This document shows, one piece after another, positions 53,434 to 62,067 of a stretch of 64,000 nt of DNA. How positions within the stretch are numbered: the first letter of the stretch is position 1; each line of letters starts with the position of its first letter. The notes beneath the pieces are model-generated. The model was not told where the DNA came from and did no database searches. It worked only from the letters and a program-made list of their open reading frames with translations. Made by a program: the position numbers and the translations under genes. The stretch is from Lentilactobacillus raoultii (lineage in GTDB: Bacteria; Bacillota; Bacilli; Lactobacillales; Lactobacillaceae), in contig NZ_LS422989.1 in NCBI RefSeq assembly GCF_900411375.1, positions 62,001 through 126,000 on the forward strand, given 5' to 3'.

Positions 53434-54690
53434 ATGGATCATAAGGATCGACTCAAATTATTGAGTGATTTAATTAAGATTAATACGGTAGGTGGTCGAG
53501 AAGAGGGAACAGCTAAGTTTCTTTCTGAGTATTTAGCCAACTACGGTATTCATGGAAAAATAATTGAAGTAGAACCCGGAAGATTTAATTTGGTTGCTGA
53601 GATTGGTGATCAATCTGAACCGGTGATTGTTTTTGAAGGCCATCAAGATACGGTAGATATTGGCGATCGCAATAAGTGGATACATAATCCATTTGGCGCC
53701 GAAATTGTCGGTGATCGAATGTATGGCCGTGGGACCAGTGATATGAAAGCTGGTTTGGCGGCTGAAGTGATTGCAATGATCGAATTAAAAGAAGCTGGTC
53801 AACCAATTAAAGGCACAATTCGGTTGTTGGCAACAATTGGTGAAGAGTCCAGCAAGATTAATCACATGCAGGGAGCAAAGTATTTTGCTGAACACGGCTA
53901 CTTAGATGATGTTTCGGCAGCCATTGTGGCTGAGCCAAGTGGTGAGCCTTTAGATTGGTTAACTCAGGATGTGCCACTAAATCCCTTTAAATTTTCTAAA
54001 AGTCAAATCAAGGCATTGGTTGATCAGAACAACTCTGCAGAGCAATACATGCTGAGCTTTGCACACAAAGGATCCATTACTTATGAGACCTTGGCTAAGG
54101 GGAAAACTGCCCACAGTTCATCCCCGCAGCTCGGGATTAATGCCATTGCACCGTTAATTAAAACCTATGATAATGAAACAAAGTATTTTCGAACACTTCA
54201 TGAAAAGAATCCCATTTTAGGAAAAACAATTCCAGTTGTTACTAAGATTGACGGTGGTGATCAGTTAAATTCGGTCCCAGCTTCGGCGGCCGTTTATGCA
54301 AAAATTAGGACGATTCCAGAAGAGCCAAACGCTGCCATTATTGAGCATTTAAAGCGAATTGTCACTAAAAATAATCAGGAATCTGCAGCAGAGTTAACTT
54401 TCAAGTTACTTGGCGATAAGGCACCTGTAGTGAGTGATCCGAATGACCGGCTGATTCAGATTCTGAAAAAACATGGCGAGCAATTGCTACAACAAAGTTT
54501 ACCCCTTGGTGGCTATCCAGGAGGCACTGATGCTGCTGAGTTTGTTAAAGTTAATCCTAAAATGACAATTGCAGTTTTTGGCCCAGGCAACATGACTGCC
54601 CATCAGGTAGATGAGTTTGTTGAATTGGAAAACTTTGAACGATTCATTGAAATTTATAAACAAACGGTCCATGACTACTTAGAGAATTAA
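53434..54690 (+). CDS. ArgE/DapE family zinc peptidase/deacylase (M20)
   Basis: The 418-aa protein has the M20 metal-binding pattern: FEGHQDTVDIG (first His, Asp), GRGTSDMKAGLAA (bridging Asp), ATIGEESSK (general base and metal Glu), and a late metal His in TAHQVDEFVE. Members remove N-acyl groups or the succinyl group of diaminopimelate precursors, or act as dipeptidases. The substrate is not decidable here. It stands alone, with a TATAAT at 53368-53373 upstream and a terminator downstream. The start ATG follows ACAGGAG. Confidence 0.88.
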   Translation: MDHKDRLKLLSDLIKINTVGGREEGTAKFLSEYLANYGIHGKIIEVEPGRFNLVAEIGDQSEPVIVFEGHQDTVDIGDRNKWIHNPFGAEIVGDRMYGRGTSDMKAGLAAEVIAMIELKEAGQPIKGTIRLLATIGEESSKINHMQGAKYFAEHGYLDDVSAAIVAEPSGEPLDWLTQDVPLNPFKFSKSQIKALVDQNNSAEQYMLSFAHKGSITYETLAKGKTAHSSSPQLGINAIAPLIKTYDNETKYFRTLHEKNPILGKTIPVVTKIDGGDQLNSVPASAAVYAKIRTIPEEPNAAIIEHLKRIVTKNNQESAAELTFKLLGDKAPVVSDPNDRLIQILKKHGEQLLQQSLPLGGYPGGTDAAEFVKVNPKMTIAVFGPGNMTAHQVDEFVELENFERFIEIYKQTVHDYLEN

Positions 54691-54718
54691 GATTTTTTAC
54701 TCATTTAAAGACAATTTA

Positions 54719-54766
54719 AAAAGACCATTCCGCAATACTAATTGTGTATCGGAATGATCTTTTTAT
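54719..54766 (+). terminator. Terminator after the M20 peptidase gene
   Basis: AAGACCATTCCG (54721-54732) pairs with CGGAATGATCTT (one C-A mismatch), ending in five T. Confidence 0.82.
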
Positions 54767-55074
54767 ATCACTCGAAATAAAAGTGTCGCACACTTTCTCT
54801 TAGTGCAATTTACCTATTCTGAGTGACATCCCAGATTAAGCCATCAGCTTCCACTTCCGGCAAAGAAACGTGATTTAATGAAATTAATTGGATTAAAGTC
54901 ACTTAACACTATTTTATAAAATAGCAATGGCGTTAAATTATCGCGTTTCTTTTGAATCCTCAAATTTTTAAATTACTTAAAATTTTAAAGGCCAATTCAA
55001 ATTTTGTCAAGGACAATTAAGTTGGGTAAATGACAATATTAAATAATCTCGACAATTTAAAATCGTTTGCTTGG
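54767..55074. other. AT-rich intergenic stretch, no gene seen
   Basis: No ORF, tRNA or clear terminator is visible. It contains a perfect 16-base palindrome CTATTTTATAAAATAG (54909-54924) and several A/T tracts. It separates the core genes from the accessory amidase cluster and may mark an insertion boundary, though no repeats or integrase are seen. Confidence 0.4.
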
Positions 55075-56244
55075 TCACTCGTTCAACTTTAAAGCCGGTT
55101 TTAACAGTGCTAAGTCCGTTTCAACACCTGTAATAATTGACAAACTGTTTTCTTGTTGTCCAGTTGAAATTGGCATGGCGACTTGAGGCACTCCCGCCAA
55201 ACCGGCAAGTGACGTGAGCTTTTGAGTTTTGAGACGAATTTGTTCACCTATTTGGAAACCGATATCTTTTTCTAATGCTGGACCAGGGGTTGTGGGTAGT
55301 AAAAGCATTGCCTGATTAGTTAAAATATCCTGCAAATAGATCGAAAAATCATTTTTAAACGTGTAGTCACCTATTAGTTGGCGATCGCTCTTGATGGTTG
55401 ACGCAAAAGCAAAATGTTCGGCAATATCGGCACCCAGATTTGGACGGTGCACTTTTAACCACGGTCCATAATTTTTCCAAGCTTCAAATCCCTGAATCCG
55501 TTTAAAGGTTTTCTGAAGCTGTGACAGGTTAAATAACGATGGTAACCGAAAGGGCTTGACCTGTTGGCTGGAAAGCCCTAATTTTGTTTGAATAGTAGCT
55601 ACGTTGTCTAAATAGTTGAAGGATAAATTTGAAATTTGATCATCAACCAGATAATAGAGTGTTTTAAGATGAAGTGGGATTTGACCTCCATATAAGACAG
55701 ATCCGACTTGCTCGAGAACTTGAGGAGACTCAGCTAAAATGCCAACTGTGTCAAAACTGGTTGCCAGTGGTGCCACACCATCGAGCAAAGTCATGCTGTG
55801 CGTTGGCCGAAACCCAAAAAGACCACAATAACTTGCTGGGACTCGAATTGAACCACCAGTATCCGTACCTAGTGCAAAATCAACTAAATCACTGGCAACG
55901 GCTGAGGCAGATCCCGAACTTGATCCACCCGGATAACAGGCAGGGTGTTTTGGATTCAATGGATCGCCATAGTGAACATTCTTCCCTTTGATTGAAAACA
56001 TGAACTCATCGCTGATGGTGATACCAGTTAAGGCAGCTCCGGTATTTAGCAATTTGCGAATGGCGATAGCATGATGGCTGGCTGGTTGATGAGTCTGTTT
56101 CCAAATTGGGTTGCCCAACCCGGCAATGTGATTTTTAATATCAAAAACGTCTTTCACCGAGAAATGAAATGATGATAGCTCCCCTGGACTGGTGGGTTGG
56201 ATGGTGACGTTGGCTTCAATATAGGGCGAGTTAATTGTTAGCAT
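55075..56244 (-). CDS. Amidase (amidase signature family)
   Basis: The 389-aa hydrolase has the Ser-cisSer-Lys triad: Lys31 in HFSVKDVFD, the serine cluster in GGSSSGSA (106-113), and the nucleophile Ser132 in GTDTGGSIRV. It cleaves an amide to acid and ammonia. It is shorter than GatA (about 480 aa) and has no GatB/GatC neighbours, so it is a catabolic amidase rather than tRNA-dependent. The ATG at 56244 overlaps the end of the nitrilase-family gene by 14 bases; a GTG at 56253 is also in frame. It is the last gene of the operon. Substrate unknown. Confidence 0.9.
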   Translation of the reverse strand: MLTINSPYIEANVTIQPTSPGELSSFHFSVKDVFDIKNHIAGLGNPIWKQTHQPASHHAIAIRKLLNTGAALTGITISDEFMFSIKGKNVHYGDPLNPKHPACYPGGSSSGSASAVASDLVDFALGTDTGGSIRVPASYCGLFGFRPTHSMTLLDGVAPLATSFDTVGILAESPQVLEQVGSVLYGGQIPLHLKTLYYLVDDQISNLSFNYLDNVATIQTKLGLSSQQVKPFRLPSLFNLSQLQKTFKRIQGFEAWKNYGPWLKVHRPNLGADIAEHFAFASTIKSDRQLIGDYTFKNDFSIYLQDILTNQAMLLLPTTPGPALEKDIGFQIGEQIRLKTQKLTSLAGLAGVPQVAMPISTGQQENSLSIITGVETDLALLKPALKLNE

Positions 56245-57154
56245 ACTGATCACGGGCTTTCTTCAAAGATTGATTGGCAAGTTGCTGGTATAGTTTGAGA
56301 TATACGTCGGGGCGGAAATCGGTTTGGCCATGTAACAACGGGTTAGGCTGGTAAATATCTCTTGAAGCCAAGGATAGATCGATGGTCGTTAGATTAACTT
56401 GAGATTGGTTAGCTTGCTTATCAGTGTATTTTCCACCAATGTAGTAATGGGCTTCCAGTATTTCCTGGCCGGGCCCCACGACACTGCTACCGCCCCAAAA
56501 ATCATTGTAAAGATCTTTACCACCCAAATTAGCCGAAGCAATAAATATTCTATCTCGAATAACACCGGCTTCGATGTTCGTATTGGCTAAATGCTTCCCA
56601 CGGATTTTAGCGGTTGCTGTGATGTTGATATATAGTCGGCAGCCTTGAGCTGCATAGTATCGCATCAATTCTGGAAATGCCCAGGTATCGTAACAGATGG
56701 CACAGCCGACCGGTCCCCATGGTGTCTCGATCATTAATGGATTTTGACCGCGGGCTGCCCAATTGGGTTCTAAGCCAGGCAAGTGCATTTTTCGATACGT
56801 CCCGATCAATCCTTGGGGACCTAAAACGGCCATTGAATTGTAGACTTGACCGGAATCCAGATCACGTTCAGGCATGCCGACAAAAGCATATACGCCGTAG
56901 TGATGGGTTATTTTAGCTAGTCGATTAGTTGCGGGGCCGGGAATTGGCTCGGCCATTTTAACTTGCATTTTGTTTTGAAATGGGACCTGAGGCTGATCAT
57001 CATAACCAGTTAATGACATCTCTGGAAGTAGAATAAAATCAGCGCCACGCTTAGCACAACTTTCGATTAAGCCGGCAATTCGATCTAGATTTTGGGATTT
57101 CTTTCCCCAAAAAGCGTGAAACGTAATCACAGCAACATTGGTAATTTCTTTCAT
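56231..57154 (-). CDS. Carbon-nitrogen hydrolase (nitrilase superfamily)
   Basis: The 307-aa protein has the Glu-Lys-Cys triad of the superfamily: Glu45 in LLPEMSLTGYD, Lys122 in YRKMHLPG, and Cys154 in AICYDTWAFPE. Such enzymes hydrolyse amides, N-carbamoyl compounds or nitriles; the ICYD pattern fits amidases or carbamoylases at least as well as true nitrilases. The ATG overlaps the stop of the MFS transporter gene by one base (TAATG), and its own end overlaps the amidase start. The tight coupling indicates one pathway: import, then two C-N bond cleavages. Confidence 0.9.
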   Translation of the reverse strand: MKEITNVAVITFHAFWGKKSQNLDRIAGLIESCAKRGADFILLPEMSLTGYDDQPQVPFQNKMQVKMAEPIPGPATNRLAKITHHYGVYAFVGMPERDLDSGQVYNSMAVLGPQGLIGTYRKMHLPGLEPNWAARGQNPLMIETPWGPVGCAICYDTWAFPELMRYYAAQGCRLYINITATAKIRGKHLANTNIEAGVIRDRIFIASANLGGKDLYNDFWGGSSVVGPGQEILEAHYYIGGKYTDKQANQSQVNLTTIDLSLASRDIYQPNPLLHGQTDFRPDVYLKLYQQLANQSLKKARDQYANN

Positions 57155-58425
57155 TATTTTTCAACCTGACTTTCTTTATTAACGGGATAATTTGTAAATA
57201 GAAACCCAATCGCACCAATCAAGAGTAGGCCAGCCCCTAAATAAAAGCCAATGGTCATACTGCCAAACTGATCGGCCAGCCAACCAGTGACGTAGGGTGC
57301 TAAGATTGAGCCGCACATGCCGATAAAATTAAAAGCCGAAAGGGTAGTTGATAGATATCGGTGATCAGATTGTTTGGTAATATAAGCAACTAAAATCGGA
57401 TCAATAGCTAATTTCCCTGAAAGTCCGTAAATGATTAGTGCCCCCATTAGTAGGAGGTGATTTTGAGTCAGCCCAACTACCAAAAGTGATAATCCGGCAA
57501 TGGGAACTAAAATCCAGACAAACATCTTGGCTCGACTAAATTTGTCGTAATAGTTGGCAAAAATTAATGCGCCAGGAATTGAAGCCCATGGGACTAATGA
57601 GGAAATAAATCCGACGGAAGTGCCTTTAAACCCCCGTTCAACCTCTAAAAACTGGGGTAACCAAGTTAAAACAACGAAATAGGCATAGATTGAACAGAAA
57701 CATAGAAAAAATGTCAGTACCAAATTCCGGTTGGTAAAAATAATCTGAAGTTGACGTTTTACTGATAGTGACTGCTTTGAGCTCGATATGCCTTGAGAAG
57801 TGGGGTGATGGGGTTCTTTAAGTAACGTCATGAACAAAAGGCCAACAATAATGGTTGGTATTGAAATTATTAAAAACGGTAAATTCCAATGCTGGTGCTG
57901 CTGAAGCACCAAGTAGCTCGATAATAATAAACCAAATGATGAACCAAAGGCCATTCCGCTGTTAATGATGGCTGTTCCCAGCGTGAGTTTATCAAGTGGA
58001 ATGGCTTCACCACTGAGTGCATATTGAGGGCCATAATAGCTACCTTCACCAATTCCGGCAATTGCCCGGACAACGAGAAATAACCCAAAAGTTGTGACAA
58101 TTCCTGATAGAAAAGTCATTAGTCCAAAGATAAGAAAACCAATTGTAATCATCAGTCGTTTCCCCAGCTTGTCTGCTAAGATCCCAAATGGAATTTGGAA
58201 AATGGCATATGCTAAAAAGAACAAACTGCTGATAATTCCCAATTCAGCATTATTAATGTGAAAAGTGTCTGCAATTTGGGGCATCACTGGATTTAAAATC
58301 GTTCGATCTGCGTAAATTAAGGCCCAACCGGTAAAGCAAAGACCGATCACTTTCCACCAAGCATGATTTGGATGTGTAGAAGTCATTGAAAGTGGTTTTA
58401 AAGTAACGTTTGTTGGTTTTTCCAT
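57154..58425 (-). CDS. MFS transporter
   Basis: The 423-aa protein has about 12 hydrophobic helices and the MFS motif A between helices 2 and 3 (GILADKLGKRLM), with GIGEGSYYGPQY later. The layout is like the anion:cation symporter branch (organic acid/sugar acid uptake), though this rests on general pattern only. The ATG at 58425 follows GGGAGG; the TTG at 58440 precedes that site. It is first in the operon with two C-N hydrolases, so it probably imports their substrate. Confidence 0.88.
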   Translation of the reverse strand: MEKPTNVTLKPLSMTSTHPNHAWWKVIGLCFTGWALIYADRTILNPVMPQIADTFHINNAELGIISSLFFLAYAIFQIPFGILADKLGKRLMITIGFLIFGLMTFLSGIVTTFGLFLVVRAIAGIGEGSYYGPQYALSGEAIPLDKLTLGTAIINSGMAFGSSFGLLLSSYLVLQQHQHWNLPFLIISIPTIIVGLLFMTLLKEPHHPTSQGISSSKQSLSVKRQLQIIFTNRNLVLTFFLCFCSIYAYFVVLTWLPQFLEVERGFKGTSVGFISSLVPWASIPGALIFANYYDKFSRAKMFVWILVPIAGLSLLVVGLTQNHLLLMGALIIYGLSGKLAIDPILVAYITKQSDHRYLSTTLSAFNFIGMCGSILAPYVTGWLADQFGSMTIGFYLGAGLLLIGAIGFLFTNYPVNKESQVEK

Positions 58426-58477
58426 GAGAATTCCTCCCAATTTATTAATCCAATTGCCATCAATTAAGAAATAATGT

Positions 58478-58498
58478 TATATTATATTACATAATATA
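58478..58498. promoter_or_regulatory. Candidate operator in the divergent MFS/PucR promoter region
   Basis: TATATTA (58478-58484) and TAATATA (58492-58498) are perfect inverted seven-base arms around TATTACA. The related words AATGTTATA (58474 on) and AACATATTTT (58571 on) face each other across the gap. Binding by the adjacent PucR-type regulator is a reasonable guess. Confidence 0.45.
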
Positions 58499-58601
58499 CT
58501 TTTTGAGTTAGATTTAAAGCCATCAATTAGATAAAAAATCTGTTATTTTTGTCTAAATGTAATAAAAAATAACATATTTTCCGATTCTGGAGGGATGATC
58601 A

Positions 58602-59723
58602 TTGGTTAATTTGCAAGCGTTATTAGAAGCATTTTCGAAACAATATTATATTCGGTTGACTAATATTGACTTATCAAATGTTCAAGTAACTGAGGTGATG
58701 GTAATGGCCACGCCGGATGTTAAAAATTGGTTAATTCCTGGTGAATTAGTTTTAACCAGCTTATTTGGCTTAACGATTGATCAGCAAAAGCGATTAGTTA
58801 ATCAGCTCAAACGGGAGGGAGCTGCTGGGTTGATCATCAAAACAAATGCTTATTTAAAGCAAGTTCCTAGTGAATTAATCAAATTTGGCCAAGCACTTCA
58901 ATTTCCATTGATCCAAATTCAACAACTAACTTATCGAAGCATTATTGACTGTTTTAATCGATTAAAGATGCAACCGGTCAGCGTTAAAGAAACGTTATTT
59001 GGGATTGAAGCTGAACAATTGTTGACGGCAGCTCTTAATAATCATCGTCCCAGTCAATTAGAACCATTGGCTGTTAAATTAGACCTGAAGATTCATGATC
59101 CAGTGCGGTTAATGACCCTTAGTCGGAGTCACCACTCAATTGAAACGCTAAGAAGGTTACAGTGGCTCGTAAAATCAAATTTTCAGCGAGTACTAATTGG
59201 TGTGGTTGATCAGTATATCTACGTTCTGATAGCTGATCAGATTGACTTTCAAGTCGTTCTTGGGAAGATTGTACCGGAACTTCCAAACGAGCATTTCCTA
59301 GTAAGTTCGGCCGGGATGCTTAATCAGCTACCAAGCCGTCGGCATCAATTAACCAATCTACGGCATTTAGTGATTGAGTCAAAGCCGAAAGCGGCTGTTA
59401 TTGTTTATGATGAATTAGGGATTGATCAACTTTTTGTTAATATTGATCCCAAAATTATTTCACAAGCATTGCCGATGGCGCAACTGATAACGCTTCAACA
59501 GAAATCCCCAGAATTATTTAAGTCATTACGGGCTTATTTTCAAGCCAATCTAAATCTTACTAAAGCGGCTAAAGCTTTGTTTGTTCACCCCAAGTCACTC
59601 AGCTATCGGCTACATAAAATTGAAGACTTGCTAAAAATTGATCTAACTGACCCAAAACAATTACTCTATTTAAATTTTGTCAGTTACTTTTTAACGTTGT
59701 ACAGTCATAAATTTAAAAATTAG
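58602..59723 (+). CDS. PucR-family transcriptional regulator
   Basis: The 373-aa protein has the N-terminal PucR domain (LQALLEAFSKQYYIRL, IPGELVLTSLFGLT), a middle GGDEF-like-fold region, and the C-terminal PucR helix-turn-helix (NLNLTKAAKALFVHPKSLSY, RLHKIEDLLKIDL). Members such as PucR of Bacillus activate nitrogen-compound catabolism, for example purine and allantoin use. The TTG start follows GGAGGGATG. It is divergent from the MFS-nitrilase-amidase operon and is its likely regulator. Confidence 0.9.
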   Translation: MVNLQALLEAFSKQYYIRLTNIDLSNVQVTEVMVMATPDVKNWLIPGELVLTSLFGLTIDQQKRLVNQLKREGAAGLIIKTNAYLKQVPSELIKFGQALQFPLIQIQQLTYRSIIDCFNRLKMQPVSVKETLFGIEAEQLLTAALNNHRPSQLEPLAVKLDLKIHDPVRLMTLSRSHHSIETLRRLQWLVKSNFQRVLIGVVDQYIYVLIADQIDFQVVLGKIVPELPNEHFLVSSAGMLNQLPSRRHQLTNLRHLVIESKPKAAVIVYDELGIDQLFVNIDPKIISQALPMAQLITLQQKSPELFKSLRAYFQANLNLTKAAKALFVHPKSLSYRLHKIEDLLKIDLTDPKQLLYLNFVSYFLTLYSHKFKN

Positions 59724-59768
59724 TGAACAAACTCTTTTTAAAATTAATGCAAACCGAGATTGATAATG

Positions 59769-59782
59769 TGATAGCGATTACA
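59769..59782 (+). promoter_or_regulatory. cre-like site (CcpA) before the GyrI-like gene
   Basis: TGATAGCGATTACA matches the cre consensus TGWAANCGNTNWCA at all but one defined position. It lies about 70 bases before the GyrI-like gene, near possible promoter boxes TTGCCA/TTAAAT (about 59800-59830). Confidence 0.55.
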
Positions 59783-59852
59783 TTAATCAGTCACATTATT
59801 TGCCAGTTGACCGATTTAGGGGTTAAATTGAAATCAGAAGGGAGGGATCAGC

Positions 59853-60473
59853 ATGTTTAATTGGGAAATTAATGAACCAGATGAATATAGTAAAAGTGAA
59901 CATGCTCACTTTGTTGATTTGACGACTCGAAGTTATATTACTGCTGAAGGCCAAGCGACCAAGCATACCGATGACCCCGAATTTTTACGACTTGCTAAAG
60001 CGGCTGCCCGCATTGCTAAAACAATCAGTGACGGTCCTGATAAAGATATTCCGATTTCTGGATTTAAACCATATGTCCCTTATCCAATTCAAGCAGTTTG
60101 GCAGAAAACCGATCAGGGTGAAAACTTTAAAATTTGGATTAAACAACCGTTATTTGTTGACGAAGATGCCTTTAAGGCTGCTTTGGAAAAAATTCATTTT
60201 ATTAATACCAAAAGTGAGGAACTTCGTTTTGAACAATTAGCGGAAGGAATTGAAGCTCAAACAATCAATCACGGACCCATTAGAGATAACAGCTGTCAGG
60301 CTTTTCAAGTCTTGAATAAAGCAATTGACGAAGGCGGCTACCAACGAATCAAAGAAGATGAATACCGGGAAGTTTATATTGATAATTTACCAATCACACC
60401 GGATAGCCTTGTACTGGTTCGATTTGCGATTGATTTAAACGGTCAACCAGCACCTGACATGGTGCATAATTGA
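59853..60473 (+). CDS. GyrI-like small-molecule-binding protein
   Basis: The 206-aa protein fits the GyrI-like (SOUL/AraC effector-type) family of stand-alone proteins. It has an N-terminal YITAEGQA segment, the helix with PEFLRLAKAAARIAK, VPYPIQAVWQK, IKQPLFVDEDAF, an Asn-His-Gly-Pro stretch before a helix, and the closing EVYIDN...LVRFAI strands. The family binds hydrophobic ligands, and some act as hydrolases; the function here is unknown. A GGAGGG site precedes the ATG and a strong terminator follows. It stands as a single gene with a cre-like site. Confidence 0.75.
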   Translation: MFNWEINEPDEYSKSEHAHFVDLTTRSYITAEGQATKHTDDPEFLRLAKAAARIAKTISDGPDKDIPISGFKPYVPYPIQAVWQKTDQGENFKIWIKQPLFVDEDAFKAALEKIHFINTKSEELRFEQLAEGIEAQTINHGPIRDNSCQAFQVLNKAIDEGGYQRIKEDEYREVYIDNLPITPDSLVLVRFAIDLNGQPAPDMVHN

Positions 60474-60496
60474 TAGTTAAAATAAAGAAGCCATTC

Positions 60497-60544
60497 AAAA
60501 AAAGGTGTTGATTCAAAGATTAGATGAATCAGCTCCTTTTTTAT
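60497..60544 (+). terminator. Terminator after the GyrI-like gene
   Basis: AAAAGG-tgt-TGATTC (60498-60513) pairs with GAATCA-gct-CCTTTT, with an internal loop, and continues into T. Confidence 0.82.
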
Positions 60545-60620
60545 GTGCTTAGTGAAAGAGAGAAAAATTTAATAAATTTGTAAATAAGTTGGCATATTAA
60601 TGCCGATTTAAACGCAGTTT

Positions 60621-60658
60621 TGTGACAAGTTTGTCATTTAATTGGCTTATTATATAAA
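60621..60658 (+). promoter_or_regulatory. Promoter of the D,D-carboxypeptidase gene with overlapping inverted repeat
   Basis: TTGTCA (60631-60636) and TATAAA (60653-60658) are 16 bases apart. TGACAA-GT-TTGTCA (60623-60636) overlaps the -35. Read as direct repeats, TGTGAC-AAGTT-TGTCAT (60621-60637) has the hexamer-N5-hexamer layout of WalR sites, with one mismatch in each hexamer. The rest of 60545-60775 holds nothing else clear. Confidence 0.5.
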
Positions 60659-60775
60659 GGTTGAATTTAATGAGTTAGTTAATTTTTAACCGACTATCAA
60701 TTGAGTTAACGATGGGCATCTCAACTAGGCGGTTAAGACACACTATTTTTAAGAAGAAGGGGAAAGCGAAAATTC

Positions 60776-61960
60776 ATGAAAAAGTCCAATTATCGGGGGT
60801 TATTGTCAATCTTGTTGATAGTTGCCGTTTTGACAACATGGCAGTTATTTAACACCAAACCATTGTCGGCATCGGCTTCGAGTTATCGAGTTGTGAAGAC
60901 AACGACCATGAAAAAGACAGCTTATCATCGGGCTTCTGCCAATGGCGCCGTTTATAATTTAAACCATACTAAAAAATTGCACTTGTTAAAGCACTACCCA
61001 TACACGACCTGGTACGCTTCCAAAAAGGTGATTTTACGACATCGTCATCAAAATGCGGTTTATTACAAAGTCAAAAGCTCATCGGGTGGTGCTCAAGGTT
61101 ATATTTGGCATCATTATTTGAAAAAAGGAAAAGCACCGTTTGGTTTAAAATACGCGAAAGCAGCAGTTGCGATGGATGCTAAAACTGGGAAAGTCTTGTG
61201 GCAGCGTCATATGAATACGCCAAGAGCAATTGCTTCAATTTCAAAACTAATGACGTTATATCTCGTTAATAAGAAAGTGGCTGGCAAGGGAGCCGGTTGG
61301 AATAGTCGGGTTAAAACAAGCTACTCGGGTTTAAAGACCCTCGGCAATTCAGCTGTCTATGGTGGATTCAGATTCACAAGAAATCACTACACCGTTAAGC
61401 AATTATATGCAGCCGCACTGATTGAGTCTTCTAATAATGCAGCAATTGCATTAGGTCAGTGGGTTGCTGGTGGCTCAACACCGGCAGCTAATCGTCGCTT
61501 TATCAAAATGATGAACCATCAAGTTAAAGTGTGGCATTTAGGAAAAGCCCATTTTGTCACGGCTAATGGGATGGAACAAAATGCACTTCGTCATTACGGC
61601 TATTCCGTTAAGGGTGGTAACGCTAACCTGGTCTCGGCAAAAGATGTCGCTTTAATTGCTAAACACTTACTAGCTGATTATCCAAGTATCTTAAAAGAAT
61701 CCAAACGTGGTTCATTAAAAGTAGCCGGTCAATTATGCCATAATTACAATAATCTTTTACCTGGAAGAGCTTTTTATCAGCCATCTTTAAAAGTTGATGG
61801 GTTAAAAACTGGTTTTACTGACTTGGCTGGCTATTGTTTTGTCGGGACTGGGAAAAAATCTGGTCATCATCGACTCATTACAGTTGTTCTACACGATCAA
61901 AATGAATTTACAGAAACCCGGTCGCTCATGAATCATGTTTACCGCCAGCATCGAATCTAA
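60776..61960 (+). CDS. Secreted serine-type D-Ala-D-Ala carboxypeptidase (S11 family)
   Basis: The 394-aa precursor has a signal peptide (MKKSNYRGLLSILLIVAVLT, then an ASA-type cleavage site near residue 34). An N-terminal SH3-like wall module (about 36-120, ending GYIWHHYLKK) precedes the S11 penicillin-binding domain: SISK (SxxK) with nucleophile Ser, SSN (SxN) and KTG in GLKTGFTD. It trims the terminal D-Ala from peptidoglycan stem peptides. The usual C-terminal amphipathic anchor helix is missing: the protein ends soon after the catalytic domain, so the N-terminal module may hold it in the wall instead. Confidence 0.9.
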   Translation: MKKSNYRGLLSILLIVAVLTTWQLFNTKPLSASASSYRVVKTTTMKKTAYHRASANGAVYNLNHTKKLHLLKHYPYTTWYASKKVILRHRHQNAVYYKVKSSSGGAQGYIWHHYLKKGKAPFGLKYAKAAVAMDAKTGKVLWQRHMNTPRAIASISKLMTLYLVNKKVAGKGAGWNSRVKTSYSGLKTLGNSAVYGGFRFTRNHYTVKQLYAAALIESSNNAAIALGQWVAGGSTPAANRRFIKMMNHQVKVWHLGKAHFVTANGMEQNALRHYGYSVKGGNANLVSAKDVALIAKHLLADYPSILKESKRGSLKVAGQLCHNYNNLLPGRAFYQPSLKVDGLKTGFTDLAGYCFVGTGKKSGHHRLITVVLHDQNEFTETRSLMNHVYRQHRI

Positions 61961-62067
61961 TGTTATTTCTCTATCAAGTTATTTTTATCTAATGAATAAA
62001 TATATTTAAAAACGCCCCAAGTTCTATCAAAACTAAATCAAGGGGTTAATTAAGGGAATAGTTAGAA

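Noticed and set aside
55075-56244. GatA subunit of the amidotransferase
   Set aside because: Too short, and gatC and gatB are not adjacent; the neighbours are a nitrilase-type hydrolase and a transporter.
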